From: Alistipes excrementigallinarum
Lineage (GTDB): Bacteria; Bacteroidota; Bacteroidia; Bacteroidales; Rikenellaceae
Assembly (NCBI GenBank): GCA_019112825.1
Contig: DXIP01000001.1
Coordinates: forward strand, 33,795-97,794
Direction of reading: 5' to 3'
Length of the DNA: 64,000 nt
Below are positions 50,005-59,545 of this stretch, piece by piece. Made by a program: the position numbers and the translations under genes. The notes under the pieces are model-generated. The model ran no database searches. It was not told where the DNA came from and worked only from the letters and a program-made list of their open reading frames with translations. Every line of letters begins with the position of its first letter. The first letter of the stretch is position 1.

Positions 50005-51726
50005 ATGTACAAGAATTCGAAACGCACCGTGATTTTCCCGCTGCTGCTGGCCGCGGGGGTGGTGCTCGGGCTGCTCATGGGTCAGTTCATGGGGCGCAAC
50101 AGCGTCGAAGCCCGCATCAAGGGGGTGCTGAGCCACATGGCCTTCCCCAACAACAAGCTCACCTATACGCTCTCGCTCATCGAGAACCAGTACGTCGACT
50201 CCATCTCGATGGATTCGCTTGCCGAGCATGTCATCCCGCTGCTCGTGCGCGAACTGGACCCCCATTCGGTCTACATCCCCGCCTCGGAGATGCAGGCGCT
50301 CAACGAGCCCCTCGAGGGTGAGTTCGACGGCATCGGCGTGGTCTTCAACATGGCCACCGATACGGTCATCGTGCTCAACGTCATCCCCCACGGTCCGAGC
50401 GACAAGGCGGGGGTGCGGGCCGGGGACCGCATCCTCGAAATCGGCGACTCGCTCGTGGCCGGACGCGGCATTCCGCAGCAGGAGGTGGTCAAGATGCTGC
50501 GCGGTCCGCGCGGCACGAAGGTCCGTCTGGGGCTGGGCCGGCAGGGGATTCCCGACCTGGTTCCGGTCGAGGTGGTGCGTGACGTGATACCCATCCGAAG
50601 CGTCGAGTCGGCCTTCCGCATCGCCGACGGCATCGGCTACATCCGCCTGGGGCAGTTCGCCCGGACGACCCACGAGGAGCTGGCGCGGGCGCTCGACACG
50701 CTGCGCGGCGAGGGGGTCCGCAAGCTGATTTTCGACCTGCGCGGCAATTCGGGCGGCTTCCTCGACCAGGCGATTCTGGTGGCCAACGAGTTTCTCCACA
50801 AGGGGCAGCTGATTGTCTACACGGAGGACCGCCACCACGAGCAGCTGCGCCAGTATGCCGACGGCACGGGGCGCGCCCAGGATATGGAGGTGGCGCTGCT
50901 CATCGACGAGGGGAGCGCCTCGTCGAGCGAGATTCTGGCCGGCGCGCTGCAGGACAACGACCGGGCCACCATCCTCGGCCGCCGCTCCTTCGGCAAGGGG
51001 CTCGTCCAGCGGCAGATACCCTACAGCGACGGCTCGGCGCTGCGGCTCACCACGGCCCGCTACTACACGCCGACGGGCCGCTCCATCCAGAAACCCTACA
51101 CCATCGGTGACGACGAGGATTACGAGGCCGACCTGTGGCACCGCTACGAGAACAACGAGTTCTTCACGGCCGACAGCATCCACTTCGCCGACTCGCTCAA
51201 GCGCATCACGCCGGGCGGCAAGGTGGTCTACGGCGGGGGCGGCATCATGCCCGACATCTTCATCCCGGCCGATACGACCGACGTGACCCCCTACTACGTC
51301 GAGGTGGCCGGGCGCAACATCCTCTACCGCTATACGATTGAGTATGCCGACCGCCACCGCGACGCGCTTAACGCCGTGCGGAGCGTCGACGGGCTCAAGG
51401 CGCTGCTCGACTCGGACCGCAACCTGGTCGAGGATTTCGTCCGCTACGCCGCCCGCAAGGGGGTTGCCCCGCGGCGCGGCGACATCGCCCGCTCGCGAAG
51501 GCTCATCGAGGCGCAGCTACGTGCCTACATCGGCCGCAATACGGCGCTCGAGGATGACGGCTTCTATGCCAACATCTATCCGGTCGACAACGTGATTACG
51601 GCGGCCATCAAGGTGCTCCGCGATTCGACGCAGCAGACGGCGGCAGCTTCTGCTGCTGCCCCGACGGCTGTTCCGACGACATCGGAGGGCTCGGCCGAAT
51701 CGGCTGCTGCCTCGGGCAGGCAGTGA
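50005..51726 (+). CDS. S41 family C-terminal processing protease, copy 2
   Basis: The ATG at 50005 (MYKNSKRTVIFPLLLAAGVV) gives 573 residues with an N-terminal membrane anchor (about 8-28), a PDZ domain (about 88-170, with FDGIGVVF and AGVRAGDRILEIG) and an S41 domain. The catalytic Ser is Ser306 in GSASSSEILAG; Lys follows in RSFGKGLVQ. It processes envelope proteins. It resembles copy 1 at 27,903 but is clearly diverged and has a C-terminal Ala/Ser/Thr-rich tail (about 545-573). Confidence 0.92.
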   Translation: MYKNSKRTVIFPLLLAAGVVLGLLMGQFMGRNSVEARIKGVLSHMAFPNNKLTYTLSLIENQYVDSISMDSLAEHVIPLLVRELDPHSVYIPASEMQALNEPLEGEFDGIGVVFNMATDTVIVLNVIPHGPSDKAGVRAGDRILEIGDSLVAGRGIPQQEVVKMLRGPRGTKVRLGLGRQGIPDLVPVEVVRDVIPIRSVESAFRIADGIGYIRLGQFARTTHEELARALDTLRGEGVRKLIFDLRGNSGGFLDQAILVANEFLHKGQLIVYTEDRHHEQLRQYADGTGRAQDMEVALLIDEGSASSSEILAGALQDNDRATILGRRSFGKGLVQRQIPYSDGSALRLTTARYYTPTGRSIQKPYTIGDDEDYEADLWHRYENNEFFTADSIHFADSLKRITPGGKVVYGGGGIMPDIFIPADTTDVTPYYVEVAGRNILYRYTIEYADRHRDALNAVRSVDGLKALLDSDRNLVEDFVRYAARKGVAPRRGDIARSRRLIEAQLRAYIGRNTALEDDGFYANIYPVDNVITAAIKVLRDSTQQTAAASAAAPTAVPTTSEGSAESAAASGRQ

Positions 51727-51841
51727 GCCGGAGCCTGAGCTGCGGCCGGTGACGGTGCGGCTCCGGAATACGGCGCGCGGCGTCGGGTAAGCGTCGCGGC
51801 TCCGGAGCGCGTTGCGGATGCGTAAAGGCGGCGCAGATACA

Positions 51842-51896
51842 AAAAAAGAGCGGCGGCATCGCTCCCTTGAAGGGAAGGATGCCGCCGCTTCTTTTT
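51842..51896. terminator. bidirectional terminator between S41 copy 2 and deoC
   Basis: AGCGGCGGCATC pairs with GATGCCGCCGCT; the loop itself holds TCCCTTGAAGGGA. A-run on the left and T-run on the right allow function on both strands for the two convergent genes. Confidence 0.88.
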
Positions 51897-51946
51897 ATCG
51901 CCTTATCGTCGGGTTCCGGCGGGGCCGTGAACCTTGCAGCGCCGGT

Positions 51947-52825
51947 TTAGAAGAACTTCACCTGCTTGCCCTCGATGGCCGTGAGCAGGTTGTTGGCGGC
52001 CGAAGAGGCTCCGATGCGGAAGAGCTCGGTCGTGAGCCACTCCTTGCCCAGAATCTCCTCGACAATCGTGTAGTAGAGCACCGCCTCCTCGGGGGTGCGG
52101 ACACCGCCGGCAGCCTTGAAGCCCACCTTGCGGCCCGTGCGGGCGTAGTAGTCGCGAATCGCTTCGCACATCACCACGGCAGCCTCGGGCGTGGCTGCCA
52201 CGTCAATCTTGCCCGTCGAGGTCTTCACGAAGTCGGCACCGGCGAACATCGAGAGCAGCGAGGCCTTGCGAATCAGCTCCGGCGTCTTGAGCGCCCCCGA
52301 CTCGATGATGACCTTCAGCACGATGTCATCGTCCATCTCCTTGCGGATGACCTCCACCTCGTTGGCAGCCTCGTCGTATTCGCCCGTGAGCATGTGGCCC
52401 ACGTTGAGCACGATGTCTATCTCGTCGGCGCCGTTCTCGATGGCCATGGCCACCTCGAGTGCCTTTACCTCCAGATAGGTCTGCGAGGCGGGGAATCCGC
52501 CGGCCACGCTGGTGATGCGCATCTGCGTGCCGTCAACGGCCACCCCGACCGTCTCGACGAACGAGGGGTAGATGCAGATGGAGGCGACGTTGGGGATGTG
52601 GGGGAATGCCTTGTAGAACTCCACGGCCTTGCGGGCAAGCTCCGTCACGGAGGTCACCGAGTCGTTGCACGAGAGGGTGGTGAGGTCGATGGCCGAGTAG
52701 CAGAACTTGTAGACGTCGGTCGTGGCGTTGCGGGCTGCGAGGCCCTTGATGCGGGCGACCTCTTCGGCAACCTGAGCCTCGCTCGGTGCCGGGGCATATT
52801 CGTTGAGGTGATTGGCGTATTCCAT
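51947..52825 (-). CDS. deoC: deoxyribose-phosphate aldolase
   Basis: The 292-residue protein has a TIM-barrel aldolase with the Schiff-base Lys in GADFVKTSTGK and a C-terminal GFKAAGGVRT phosphate-binding loop, both typical of DeoC. It splits deoxyribose-5-phosphate into glyceraldehyde-3-phosphate and acetaldehyde in nucleoside salvage. It has its own promoter. Confidence 0.95.
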   Translation of the reverse strand: MEYANHLNEYAPAPSEAQVAEEVARIKGLAARNATTDVYKFCYSAIDLTTLSCNDSVTSVTELARKAVEFYKAFPHIPNVASICIYPSFVETVGVAVDGTQMRITSVAGGFPASQTYLEVKALEVAMAIENGADEIDIVLNVGHMLTGEYDEAANEVEVIRKEMDDDIVLKVIIESGALKTPELIRKASLLSMFAGADFVKTSTGKIDVAATPEAAVVMCEAIRDYYARTGRKVGFKAAGGVRTPEEAVLYYTIVEEILGKEWLTTELFRIGASSAANNLLTAIEGKQVKFF

Positions 52826-52846
52826 AGGTACAGTCGCTAATTTTTA

Positions 52847-52854
52847 CAAAAATA
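52847..52854 (-). promoter_or_regulatory. -7 element of deoC
   Basis: Minus strand TATTTTTG, exact -7 match, 22 bases before the start codon. Confidence 0.6.
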
Positions 52855-52940
52855 GGAAAATAAATCGAGACGTCGGGCACATTGCGGGTGAATATTTTCG
52901 TCCGCGGCGCTCTTTTCCCTCATTGGACCCGGAAGCGGTC

Positions 52941-53290
52941 CGGAGGGGTTGTTGCGAGCGTGTCGGTTGGGGTGCCTTGGACCGGACGAGTTGGCCCGAG
53001 CGGGTTGGTCTGGACGGGCTGTCGCGAGCGTGTCGGTTTGGATGCCTTGGACCGGACGAGTCGACCCGAATGGGTTGGTCCGGAGGGGTTGTTGCGAGCG
53101 TGTCGGTTAGGGTGTCTTGGATTGGACGAGTCGACCCGAATGGGTTGGCTCGGAGGGGTTGTTGTGAGCGTGTCGGTTTGGATGCCTTGGAGCGGACGAG
53201 TCGACCCGAATGGGTTGGTCCGGACGGGTTGTCGCGAGCGTGTCGGTTGGGATGCCTTGGGCCGTCCGAGCCGACCCGAATGGGTTGGTC
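52941..53290. repeat. 70-bp tandem repeat, five copies
   Basis: Units start at 52941, 53011, 53081, 53151 and 53221 with an exact period of 70. Conserved parts are GCGAGCGTGTCGGTT, TGCCTTGG, GGACGAG and GACCCGAATGGGTTGGTC, which folds as a small ACCC-GAAT-GGGT hairpin in most copies. It is not coding (70 is not a multiple of three) and lies upstream of deoC in a 940-base spacer. Confidence 0.95.
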
Positions 53291-53365
53291 CGTGCACGGT
53301 TTGGATTCGTTCATTTTGGTTCGAGACGGCCGTTCCCGGCCTGCTTTTCCCCTGCGCTTCGGGCC

Positions 53366-53521
53366 GCTGCCTTCCGTGCTTTGTTCCGCTGTCTCCTATG
53401 CCTCGCCCGCACCTCCTTGCACCCGGGCGTTGCCTTCCTGTGCTTCGGACTGCTGCCTTCCGTGCTTTGTTTCGCTGTCTCCTATGCCTCGCCCGTTCCT
53501 CCTTGCACCCAGGTCGTTGCC
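53366..53521. repeat. two-copy 86-bp repeat in the same spacer
   Basis: The block starting GCTGCCTTCCGTGCTTTGTT at 53366 recurs at 53452 over about 70 bases. Pyrimidine-rich short repeats (CTTCGGCCCGC) continue to 53700; no gene is visible. Confidence 0.9.
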
Positions 53522-53714
53522 TCCTGTAGCCCACGGCCCGCTTCTCTCAGTCCACGGCCCCGCTCTTTCCTGTTCTTCGGCCCGCTCTTTCCTGCCCTTC
53601 GGCCTGCACTCTACACCCTCCTGCACCCTCCTGCTCCTTTGCCCACGCTTTTCTGCGCTTCGGCCCGCTTCCTCTTGCTCTCCTCACTCCACCCGCGCTC
53701 CTCCCCGGGCAAAA

Positions 53715-53747
53715 GAAAACCCCCGAAGGCATTGCCTTCGGGGGTTT
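53715..53747 (-). terminator. terminator of the OmpA/TPR lipoprotein gene
   Basis: AAAACCCCCGAAGGC pairs perfectly with GCCTTCGGGGGTTTT; A/T tails on both sides. 22 bases after the stop at 53769. Confidence 0.92.
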
Positions 53748-53768
53748 TCGGTTATTGTCGGTCGCGAA

Positions 53769-55511
53769 TTACTTCGCAAGAGCCTTCAGGTTGACATCCT
53801 TGGCTGCCTTGTCGGCCAGCTTCGGGTTCTTCGAGATGGCGCTCTTGAGCTGTGCCTCGGCTGCGGTGAGGTCACCCTCCTTGACAGCGATGACGGCACG
53901 CAGGTAGTCTGCCTCGGCCGAGTTGTCCTTGGCAATCGACTTCTTGGCACCTGCCAGGTCGTTGTTCATCACCTGAGCGATGGCAGCGTTGTAGCCCTCA
54001 AGACCGTTGGCAGCGCTCTTGTAGTCGCCCTGAGCGGCGGCCAGAGCAGCCTTCGACTGTGCGTCGGCAGCCTGAGCGTACTTCTTGGCCTCGGCCGTGT
54101 TGCCGTTCGACAGGTTGGCCAGCACGAGGTTCTTGTTCAGCTCGGGAGTGGTGTTGCCCAGCTCGGCAGCCTTCTCGAACGACTTCAGAGCGGCAGCCTT
54201 CTCACCGGCTTTCTCCTGAGCGATACCCAGGTTGTTGTAGGCGCGGGCGTCGTTGTAGGTCTTGGCGGTGTACTCCAGAACGGCAATCTGTACGTTTACA
54301 TCGTCGGTCAGCGACTCGGCGGCGTAGAGTAGCTCCTCGTTGGTGAGCTGGTCGTACTGCTTGTTGTTGACGAAGGCCATAATCTCGGCATCGGTCTTGC
54401 CCTGGATGTCCGACGTGTTGATAATCTGCGAGCGGCGCAGCTCGGGCAGAACCTCGGTCTTCAGCTCGTTGAATACCGACGAGAGGTTCTTAATCTGAGC
54501 CTCACGCTCGGCGGGCGAGTTGTACATCTTCAGCACCTGGAGAATGAGGTCCTTGTCCTTGATGTCCGACTTCTCGACCAGCTCCTTGAAGCCGTCCCAG
54601 TCCTCACCGTAGGCAGCGGCGTCCACATCCAGACCCGAGTCCTTCAGCAGCTTGGCCACAACCTTCTTACCCGACTCGCTGCGGGCCTGCGAGAGCTTGT
54701 CGTTGAACTTCACCGGACCATCGGGCGAAGCATAACCCTTGACGGCGATGCTCTGCGAGATGCGGTCGTTGCCCAGCTGCTCGTCCACGTTGGCCTTGAA
54801 TGCCTCCAGGTCGGCCTTCTCCTCGTTCTTCTTCGTTACCTTCGACGAGTTGATGGCGTAGAGCAGGTCGGTCTTGTCGACAACGGTGGTCACCTTCTTG
54901 TAGTTGTTGGCCATCGGAGCCATCAGGTCCGAGTACTTGAGGTCCTGCTGCAGGGTGTTGACACCGTAGGCAACCGTCAGACCGAACTCCTTGGCAAGAG
55001 CGGCCTTGGCAGCCTCGTCGTCACCGGCCAGCACGGCAGCCTGCTCCTTGGTGGGCAGCGCGCCGTTGTTCAGGTTCACGAGCGTGAACTCCTTGCACTT
55101 GCCCTTCGGGCACTTAATCTCGGCACGCAGCTGGAGCATGCTCTGGGCCATGCGTGTGTCGTAGGGGAACTCCACGTGCAGCGTGTAGTTGCCACCGTTG
55201 TTCTTGTCAACGACCGTGTAGTTGTCGTCAACCTTCGAACCCTGGAAGTATTTGGTCGTACCGGCAACCTCGCCGCCCTCGAATACGAGTACGGGCGTTA
55301 CCTTCAGCACGGCTTTGGCGTTGAAGTACTCTACGGGGAAAGTAACCGTGACGTCGGCGGCAACGACGCCGTTGTTGAGGGCCAGAATCTCGGGTGCGCA
55401 GGTCACGTTGACCTCGTCCTGATGCTTGGCCATCTTCTTGAAGCAGTTACAGCTCGAGAACGCCAGCGAGGCGGCTACGAGCACAACGCTCAACTTAAAA
55501 AGATTTTTCAT
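53769..55511 (-). CDS. large OmpA-like/TPR lipoprotein
   Basis: The 580-residue lipoprotein (lipobox SSC, Cys21) has a beta-rich N-terminal domain (about 30-165), an OmpA-like peptidoglycan-binding core near 240-300 (GYASPDGPVKFNDKLSQARS) and C-terminal tetratricopeptide repeats (about 385-570). It uses AAG/GAG-rich codons with few rare ones and stands behind a near-perfect promoter, so it is probably abundant. It likely ties the outer membrane to peptidoglycan and scaffolds partners through its TPRs. A specific family name is not certain. Confidence 0.83.
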   Translation of the reverse strand: MKNLFKLSVVLVAASLAFSSCNCFKKMAKHQDEVNVTCAPEILALNNGVVAADVTVTFPVEYFNAKAVLKVTPVLVFEGGEVAGTTKYFQGSKVDDNYTVVDKNNGGNYTLHVEFPYDTRMAQSMLQLRAEIKCPKGKCKEFTLVNLNNGALPTKEQAAVLAGDDEAAKAALAKEFGLTVAYGVNTLQQDLKYSDLMAPMANNYKKVTTVVDKTDLLYAINSSKVTKKNEEKADLEAFKANVDEQLGNDRISQSIAVKGYASPDGPVKFNDKLSQARSESGKKVVAKLLKDSGLDVDAAAYGEDWDGFKELVEKSDIKDKDLILQVLKMYNSPAEREAQIKNLSSVFNELKTEVLPELRRSQIINTSDIQGKTDAEIMAFVNNKQYDQLTNEELLYAAESLTDDVNVQIAVLEYTAKTYNDARAYNNLGIAQEKAGEKAAALKSFEKAAELGNTTPELNKNLVLANLSNGNTAEAKKYAQAADAQSKAALAAAQGDYKSAANGLEGYNAAIAQVMNNDLAGAKKSIAKDNSAEADYLRAVIAVKEGDLTAAEAQLKSAISKNPKLADKAAKDVNLKALAK

Positions 55512-55612
55512 AGCGAACTAAAGATTAATGTTTAATGTTTTTTCGTCCTTGCTTGCCGGTCGTTTCCGGCCGGAGGATGAACCGTTTGGCTCTTCTTCGT
55601 CCGGGAACAACG

Positions 55613-55643
55613 CAAATATAGAAAACTCCCGCTAAATGTGCAA
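55613..55643 (-). promoter_or_regulatory. promoter of the OmpA/TPR lipoprotein (TTG-N20-TATATTTG)
   Basis: Minus strand TTG (55641-55643), 20 bases, TATATTTG (55613-55620); leader about 100 bases. Confidence 0.82.
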
Positions 55644-55735
55644 CATTTCGAAGAAATTTTCACCGAATGCCGCTACGCCCTGCCGGGCCTCCGGAGAGGC
55701 CCCGCAGAGTGTTCTGCGGGGGTCGGGGCTCAATC

Positions 55736-57958
55736 TTACTTCTCCTCGGGACGGCGCTCGCGGTGGCCGCGGCGCTCGCCGCGCTCCTCGCGCGGGCGGC
55801 GTTCACGCTCGACCCAGCCCTCGGGCTTGGGAAGCAGCGCCTTGCGCGAGAGCTTCAGCTTGCCCGTCTTGGGGTCGACGCCGATGAGCTTCACGTCGAT
55901 TTCGTCGCCCTCCTTCAGGCCCGTCTCCTCCATCGTCTCGAAGCGCTTGTAGTCGATTTCCGAGATGTGGAGCAGCGCATCCTTGCCCGGCATAATCTCG
56001 ACGAAGGCGCCGAAGGCGACAATCGAGCGAATCTTGCCGTGGTAGGTCTCGCCCACCTCCGGAACGGCCACGATGGCCTTGATGCGGGAGAGAGCGCCGT
56101 CGAGCGCAGCCTTGTCCTGGCCGAAGATGTCGACAATGCCCTTGTTCTCGACCTCGGTGATGGTGATGGTCGTGCCGGTGGTCTTCTGAATGTCCTGGAT
56201 GACCTTGCCGCCGGGGCCGATGACGGCACCAATCATATCCTGCGGGATGGTAATCTGGACGATGCGCGGTACGAAGGGACGGTACTCGGCGCGCGGCTCG
56301 GCGATGCACTCCGTCAGCTTGTCGAGGATGTACATGCGGCCTACGCGGGCCTGCTCAAGCGCCTTGGCCAGCACCTCGTACGAGAGGCCGTCAACCTTGA
56401 TATCCATCTGCGTGGCGGTGATGCCGTCGCGCGTACCCGTTACCTTGAAGTCCATGTCGCCCAGGTGGTCCTCATCGCCCAGGATGTCCGACAGCACGGC
56501 CCAGCGGCCCGTTGCCGAGTCGGAAATCAGACCCATGGCAATGCCCGAAACCGGCTTCTTGAGCTTCACGCCGGCATCCATCAGCGCCAGCGTGCCGGCG
56601 CAGACCGTAGCCATCGACGACGAGCCGTTCGACTCGAGGATGTCCGATACGACGCGCACGGCGTAGGGGTTCTCGTCGCCGACGGGAACCATCGGCTTCA
56701 GGGCGCGCCATGCCAGGTGGCCGTGGCCGATTTCGCGGCGGCTCAGACCGCGTGCTGCCTTCGCCTCACCCGTCGAGAAGGGCGGGAAGTTGTAGTGGAG
56801 CACGAACTGCTCGGTACCCTGTACGAGCACCTCGTCCTTGACCTTCTCGTCGAGCTTCGTGCCGAGCGTCACCGATGCGAGCGCCTGCGTCTCGCCGCGG
56901 GTGAAGATGGCCGAGCCGTGGGCGGCGGGCAGGTAGCCCACCTCGCACCAGATGGGACGGATTTCGTCCGTACGGCGGCCGTCGAGACGCTTGCCCTCGT
57001 CGAGAATCATGTTGCGCATGGCCTTCTTCTGGACGTCGTCGTGGAAGTACTTGTGGATGAGGGGGGCCTTCTCGACGAGCTCCTCCTCCGTATAGCGCGA
57101 TGCGAACTCGGCCTCCAGGGCGTTGAAGGCATCCTCGCGCTCGTGCTTCATCGTGCCGCTGGTGGCGATGGCGTAGGCCTTGTCGTAGAGCTCGCGGATG
57201 ATGGTCTGGCGCAGCTCCTCGTCGTTGACCTCGTGGCAGTAGGTGCGCTTGACATCCTTGCCCAGCTCCTTCGAGAGCTCAATCTGTACGGCGCAGTGCT
57301 TCTTGATTTCCTCGTGCGCGAACTTGATGGCGCCGAGCATCACCTCCTCGGAGACCTCCTTCATCTCACCCTCGACCATGAGGATGTTGTCAATCGTACC
57401 GCCGACCATGATGTCGAGGTCGGCCTCGGGCATCTGCGAGAAGGTGGGGTTGATGACGTACTGGCCGCCGATGCGGGCCACGCGCACCTCCGAGATGGGG
57501 CCGCCGAAGGGGATGTCCGATACGGCGAGGGCGGCCGAAGCGGCCAGACCTGCCAGTGCGTCGGGCTGAATATCCTTGTCTGCCGAGATGAGGTTGACCG
57601 TCACGTATACCTCGGCGTGGAAATCCGCGGGGAAGAGCGGGCGCAGGGCGCGGTCAATCAGACGTGCAACGAGAATCTCGCTGTCGTTGGCCTTGCCTTC
57701 GCGCTTCATGAAGCCTCCGGGGTAGCGGCCCGCGGCGGCATATTTCTCCTTGTACTCCACCTGAAGCGGCATGAAGTCGGTGTCGGGTTTTGCATCCTTG
57801 GCGGCAACGACCGTGGCCAGGAGCATCGTGTCTCCCTGCTTCACCACGACGGAGCCGTCGGCCTGTTTGGCCAGTTTGCCCGTTTCAATCTCAATCTGGC
57901 GACCGTCGGCCAGCGTGATGATTTTGCGGACTGCGTTGTACAGCTTCTTTTCTTCCAT
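55736..57958 (-). CDS. pnp: polyribonucleotide nucleotidyltransferase
   Basis: The 740-residue protein has two RNase PH domains (about 10-230 and 320-540), a KH domain (IGAVIGPGGKVIQDI) and an S1 domain (YHGKIRSIVAFGAFVEIMPG). It degrades RNA 3' to 5' with phosphate. The C-terminus after S1 is an Arg/Glu-rich tail (RPREERGERRGHRERRPEEK), likely an RNA or protein contact. It follows rpsO across an 86-base spacer with a hairpin, the classic rpsO-pnp order. Confidence 0.97.
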   Translation of the reverse strand: MEEKKLYNAVRKIITLADGRQIEIETGKLAKQADGSVVVKQGDTMLLATVVAAKDAKPDTDFMPLQVEYKEKYAAAGRYPGGFMKREGKANDSEILVARLIDRALRPLFPADFHAEVYVTVNLISADKDIQPDALAGLAASAALAVSDIPFGGPISEVRVARIGGQYVINPTFSQMPEADLDIMVGGTIDNILMVEGEMKEVSEEVMLGAIKFAHEEIKKHCAVQIELSKELGKDVKRTYCHEVNDEELRQTIIRELYDKAYAIATSGTMKHEREDAFNALEAEFASRYTEEELVEKAPLIHKYFHDDVQKKAMRNMILDEGKRLDGRRTDEIRPIWCEVGYLPAAHGSAIFTRGETQALASVTLGTKLDEKVKDEVLVQGTEQFVLHYNFPPFSTGEAKAARGLSRREIGHGHLAWRALKPMVPVGDENPYAVRVVSDILESNGSSSMATVCAGTLALMDAGVKLKKPVSGIAMGLISDSATGRWAVLSDILGDEDHLGDMDFKVTGTRDGITATQMDIKVDGLSYEVLAKALEQARVGRMYILDKLTECIAEPRAEYRPFVPRIVQITIPQDMIGAVIGPGGKVIQDIQKTTGTTITITEVENKGIVDIFGQDKAALDGALSRIKAIVAVPEVGETYHGKIRSIVAFGAFVEIMPGKDALLHISEIDYKRFETMEETGLKEGDEIDVKLIGVDPKTGKLKLSRKALLPKPEGWVERERRPREERGERRGHRERRPEEK

Positions 57959-58000
57959 AAAAATATCCTAAATGTGTTCGAATTGTCCTAAGCAAATGAA

Positions 58001-58025
58001 GGCAATCCCTCGGTGGGGAATTGCC
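58001..58025 (-). promoter_or_regulatory. rpsO-pnp intergenic hairpin (processing or attenuation site)
   Basis: Minus strand GGCAATTCCCC pairs with GGGATTGCC around a short loop; no T-run follows. The position between rpsO and pnp fits an RNase III-type processing or autoregulation site as known for this operon in other bacteria. Confidence 0.6.
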
Positions 58026-58044
58026 CTCATTCGGTTCCTCGCGA

Positions 58045-58317
58045 CTACTTGCGGAGGTTGAGCGTCTTGACGATGGCGCGGTAGCGCTCGATGTCCACCT
58101 CCTTGAGGTACTCCAGCAGCTGGCGGCGCTTACCTACCAGACGCAGCAGTGCGCGCTGCGTGCCGAAGTCGTGCTTGTTGTTCTTGAGGTGCTCAGTAAG
58201 GTGGCTGATACGGTACGAAAACAGGGCGATTTGGCTCTCGGGAGACCCCGTGTCCTTGTTAGACTTGCCGTACTGACCGAAAAGCTCTTGCTTTTTCTCA
58301 GCTGTTAAATAAGCCAT
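58045..58317 (-). CDS. rpsO: 30S ribosomal protein S15
   Basis: The 90-residue protein matches S15 over its full length, including FGQYGKSNKDTGSPESQIAL and THNH-type LKNNKHDFGTQRALLRLVGKRR. It binds 16S rRNA in the 30S platform. Confidence 0.97.
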   Translation of the reverse strand: MAYLTAEKKQELFGQYGKSNKDTGSPESQIALFSYRISHLTEHLKNNKHDFGTQRALLRLVGKRRQLLEYLKEVDIERYRAIVKTLNLRK

Positions 58318-58388
58318 TTTGATAAAAGTTTATTTAGTTCCACTCTACGACGCATCCCCCTTACCGTGGATAACGCCAGAGCGTCCGA

Positions 58389-58396
58389 CAAAGGTA
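58389..58396 (-). promoter_or_regulatory. -7 element of rpsO
   Basis: Minus strand TACCTTTG, exact -7 match; about 70 bases of leader before the S15 start, which could hold an autoregulatory structure. Confidence 0.6.
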
Positions 58397-58490
58397 CGAA
58401 TATAATTGAGAATTAAGAACTAAAAATGAAAAATTATTGTTCGCCCGACGCTTTTCTCCGGCAAAAGGGCCGAGATATGCCGGAAAATAT

Positions 58491-58498
58491 TATTTTTG
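58491..58498 (+). promoter_or_regulatory. -7 element of apbE
   Basis: TATTTTTG, exact -7 match. It lies inside the longest open frame of the gene and so rules out the upstream start at 58426. Confidence 0.62.
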
Positions 58499-58518
58499 CC
58501 ATTAGAATGAGGAACTTT

Positions 58519-59535
58519 ATGCTCAAACCGTTCATGCGCGCGGCGGCGGCCGCGCTTCCGCTCCTTGCGCTCCTTGCGGGGAGCTGCAACTCCCCGGCGC
58601 GCTACGTGACCGTCGACGGGACGATGCTCGGAACGACGATGCACGTGGTGGCCGACGTCGGCCCCTCGGCCCGCCAGGAGCTCTACCGCGCCGCCATGCG
58701 GCTCGACGCCGAGGCCAAGGCCTCGATGTCGATTTTCGATTCGACCTCGCTGCTGAGCCGCCTGAACCGCAACCTCACCGACTCGGTCGACCGCCACATC
58801 GCCTTCAACCTGGCGCTGGCCGACAGTATCGGCCGTCTGAGCGGCGGCCGCTACGACGTGACGGTCAAGCCGCTGGTCGAGGCGTGGGGCTTCGCCGGGC
58901 GCGAACGCACGCTCCATCCCAACCTCGACTCGCTGCTCGCCTTCGTCGGCCGCGACAAGGTGCGCATCGTCGACGGGCGGCTCGTCAAGAGCGACCCGCG
59001 CGTGCAGCTCGACTTCAACTCGGTGGCCAAGGGCTACACGGTCGACCTGCTGGCGCAGCTGGTCGAGCAGCTCGGCGGGCGGAACTACATCGTCGACATC
59101 GGCGGCGAGGTGCGCTGCCGGGGCGTCAACCGCGAGGGCAACCCCTGGCGCATCGGCATCGAGACCCCCTTCGACGGCAACATGTCCGACGGGGCCTACC
59201 TCCAGAAGCGGCTCTGCATGAGCTCGGGCGGCCTGGCCACCTCGGGCAACTACCGCCGCTTCTACCGGACCGACGACGGCCGGAAGGTGGCCCATACGAT
59301 TGACCCCCGCACGGGACGCAGCGTCATCTCGCGGCTGCTCTCGGCGACGGTCGCCGCCCCGACCTGCGCCGAGGCCGACGCGCTGGGGACGATGTTCATG
59401 GCCCTGGGGGCCGACGACGCGCTGCGGATGGCCGACTCGCTGCCCGGGCTGAAGGCCTACTTCATTCTTGCGGGGCAGGGCGACGCATACGAGGAGTATG
59501 TCACCCCGGCCATGCGCGCACTCATCATGGAATAG
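58519..59535 (+). CDS. apbE: FAD:protein FMN transferase lipoprotein
   Basis: I choose ATG 58519 (MLKPFMRAAAAALPLL) because the promoter box ends at 58498; ATG 58534 is a close alternative. The lipobox is LAGSC (Cys23 from this start). The 338-residue protein has the ApbE signatures GTMLGTTMHVVAD, DFNSVAKGYTVDLLA, DIGGEVRCRG and HTIDPRTGRSV. It attaches FMN covalently to NQR/RNF-type subunits at the periplasmic side. The DGK-like gene follows after 10 bases. Confidence 0.93.
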   Translation: MLKPFMRAAAAALPLLALLAGSCNSPARYVTVDGTMLGTTMHVVADVGPSARQELYRAAMRLDAEAKASMSIFDSTSLLSRLNRNLTDSVDRHIAFNLALADSIGRLSGGRYDVTVKPLVEAWGFAGRERTLHPNLDSLLAFVGRDKVRIVDGRLVKSDPRVQLDFNSVAKGYTVDLLAQLVEQLGGRNYIVDIGGEVRCRGVNREGNPWRIGIETPFDGNMSDGAYLQKRLCMSSGGLATSGNYRRFYRTDDGRKVAHTIDPRTGRSVISRLLSATVAAPTCAEADALGTMFMALGADDALRMADSLPGLKAYFILAGQGDAYEEYVTPAMRALIME

Positions 59536-59545
59536 CGACTTACCG

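Noticed and set aside
52941..53290. A CRISPR-like array or repeat protein
   Set aside because: The period of 70 changes the frame in every copy, and variable positions are scattered, not spacer-like.
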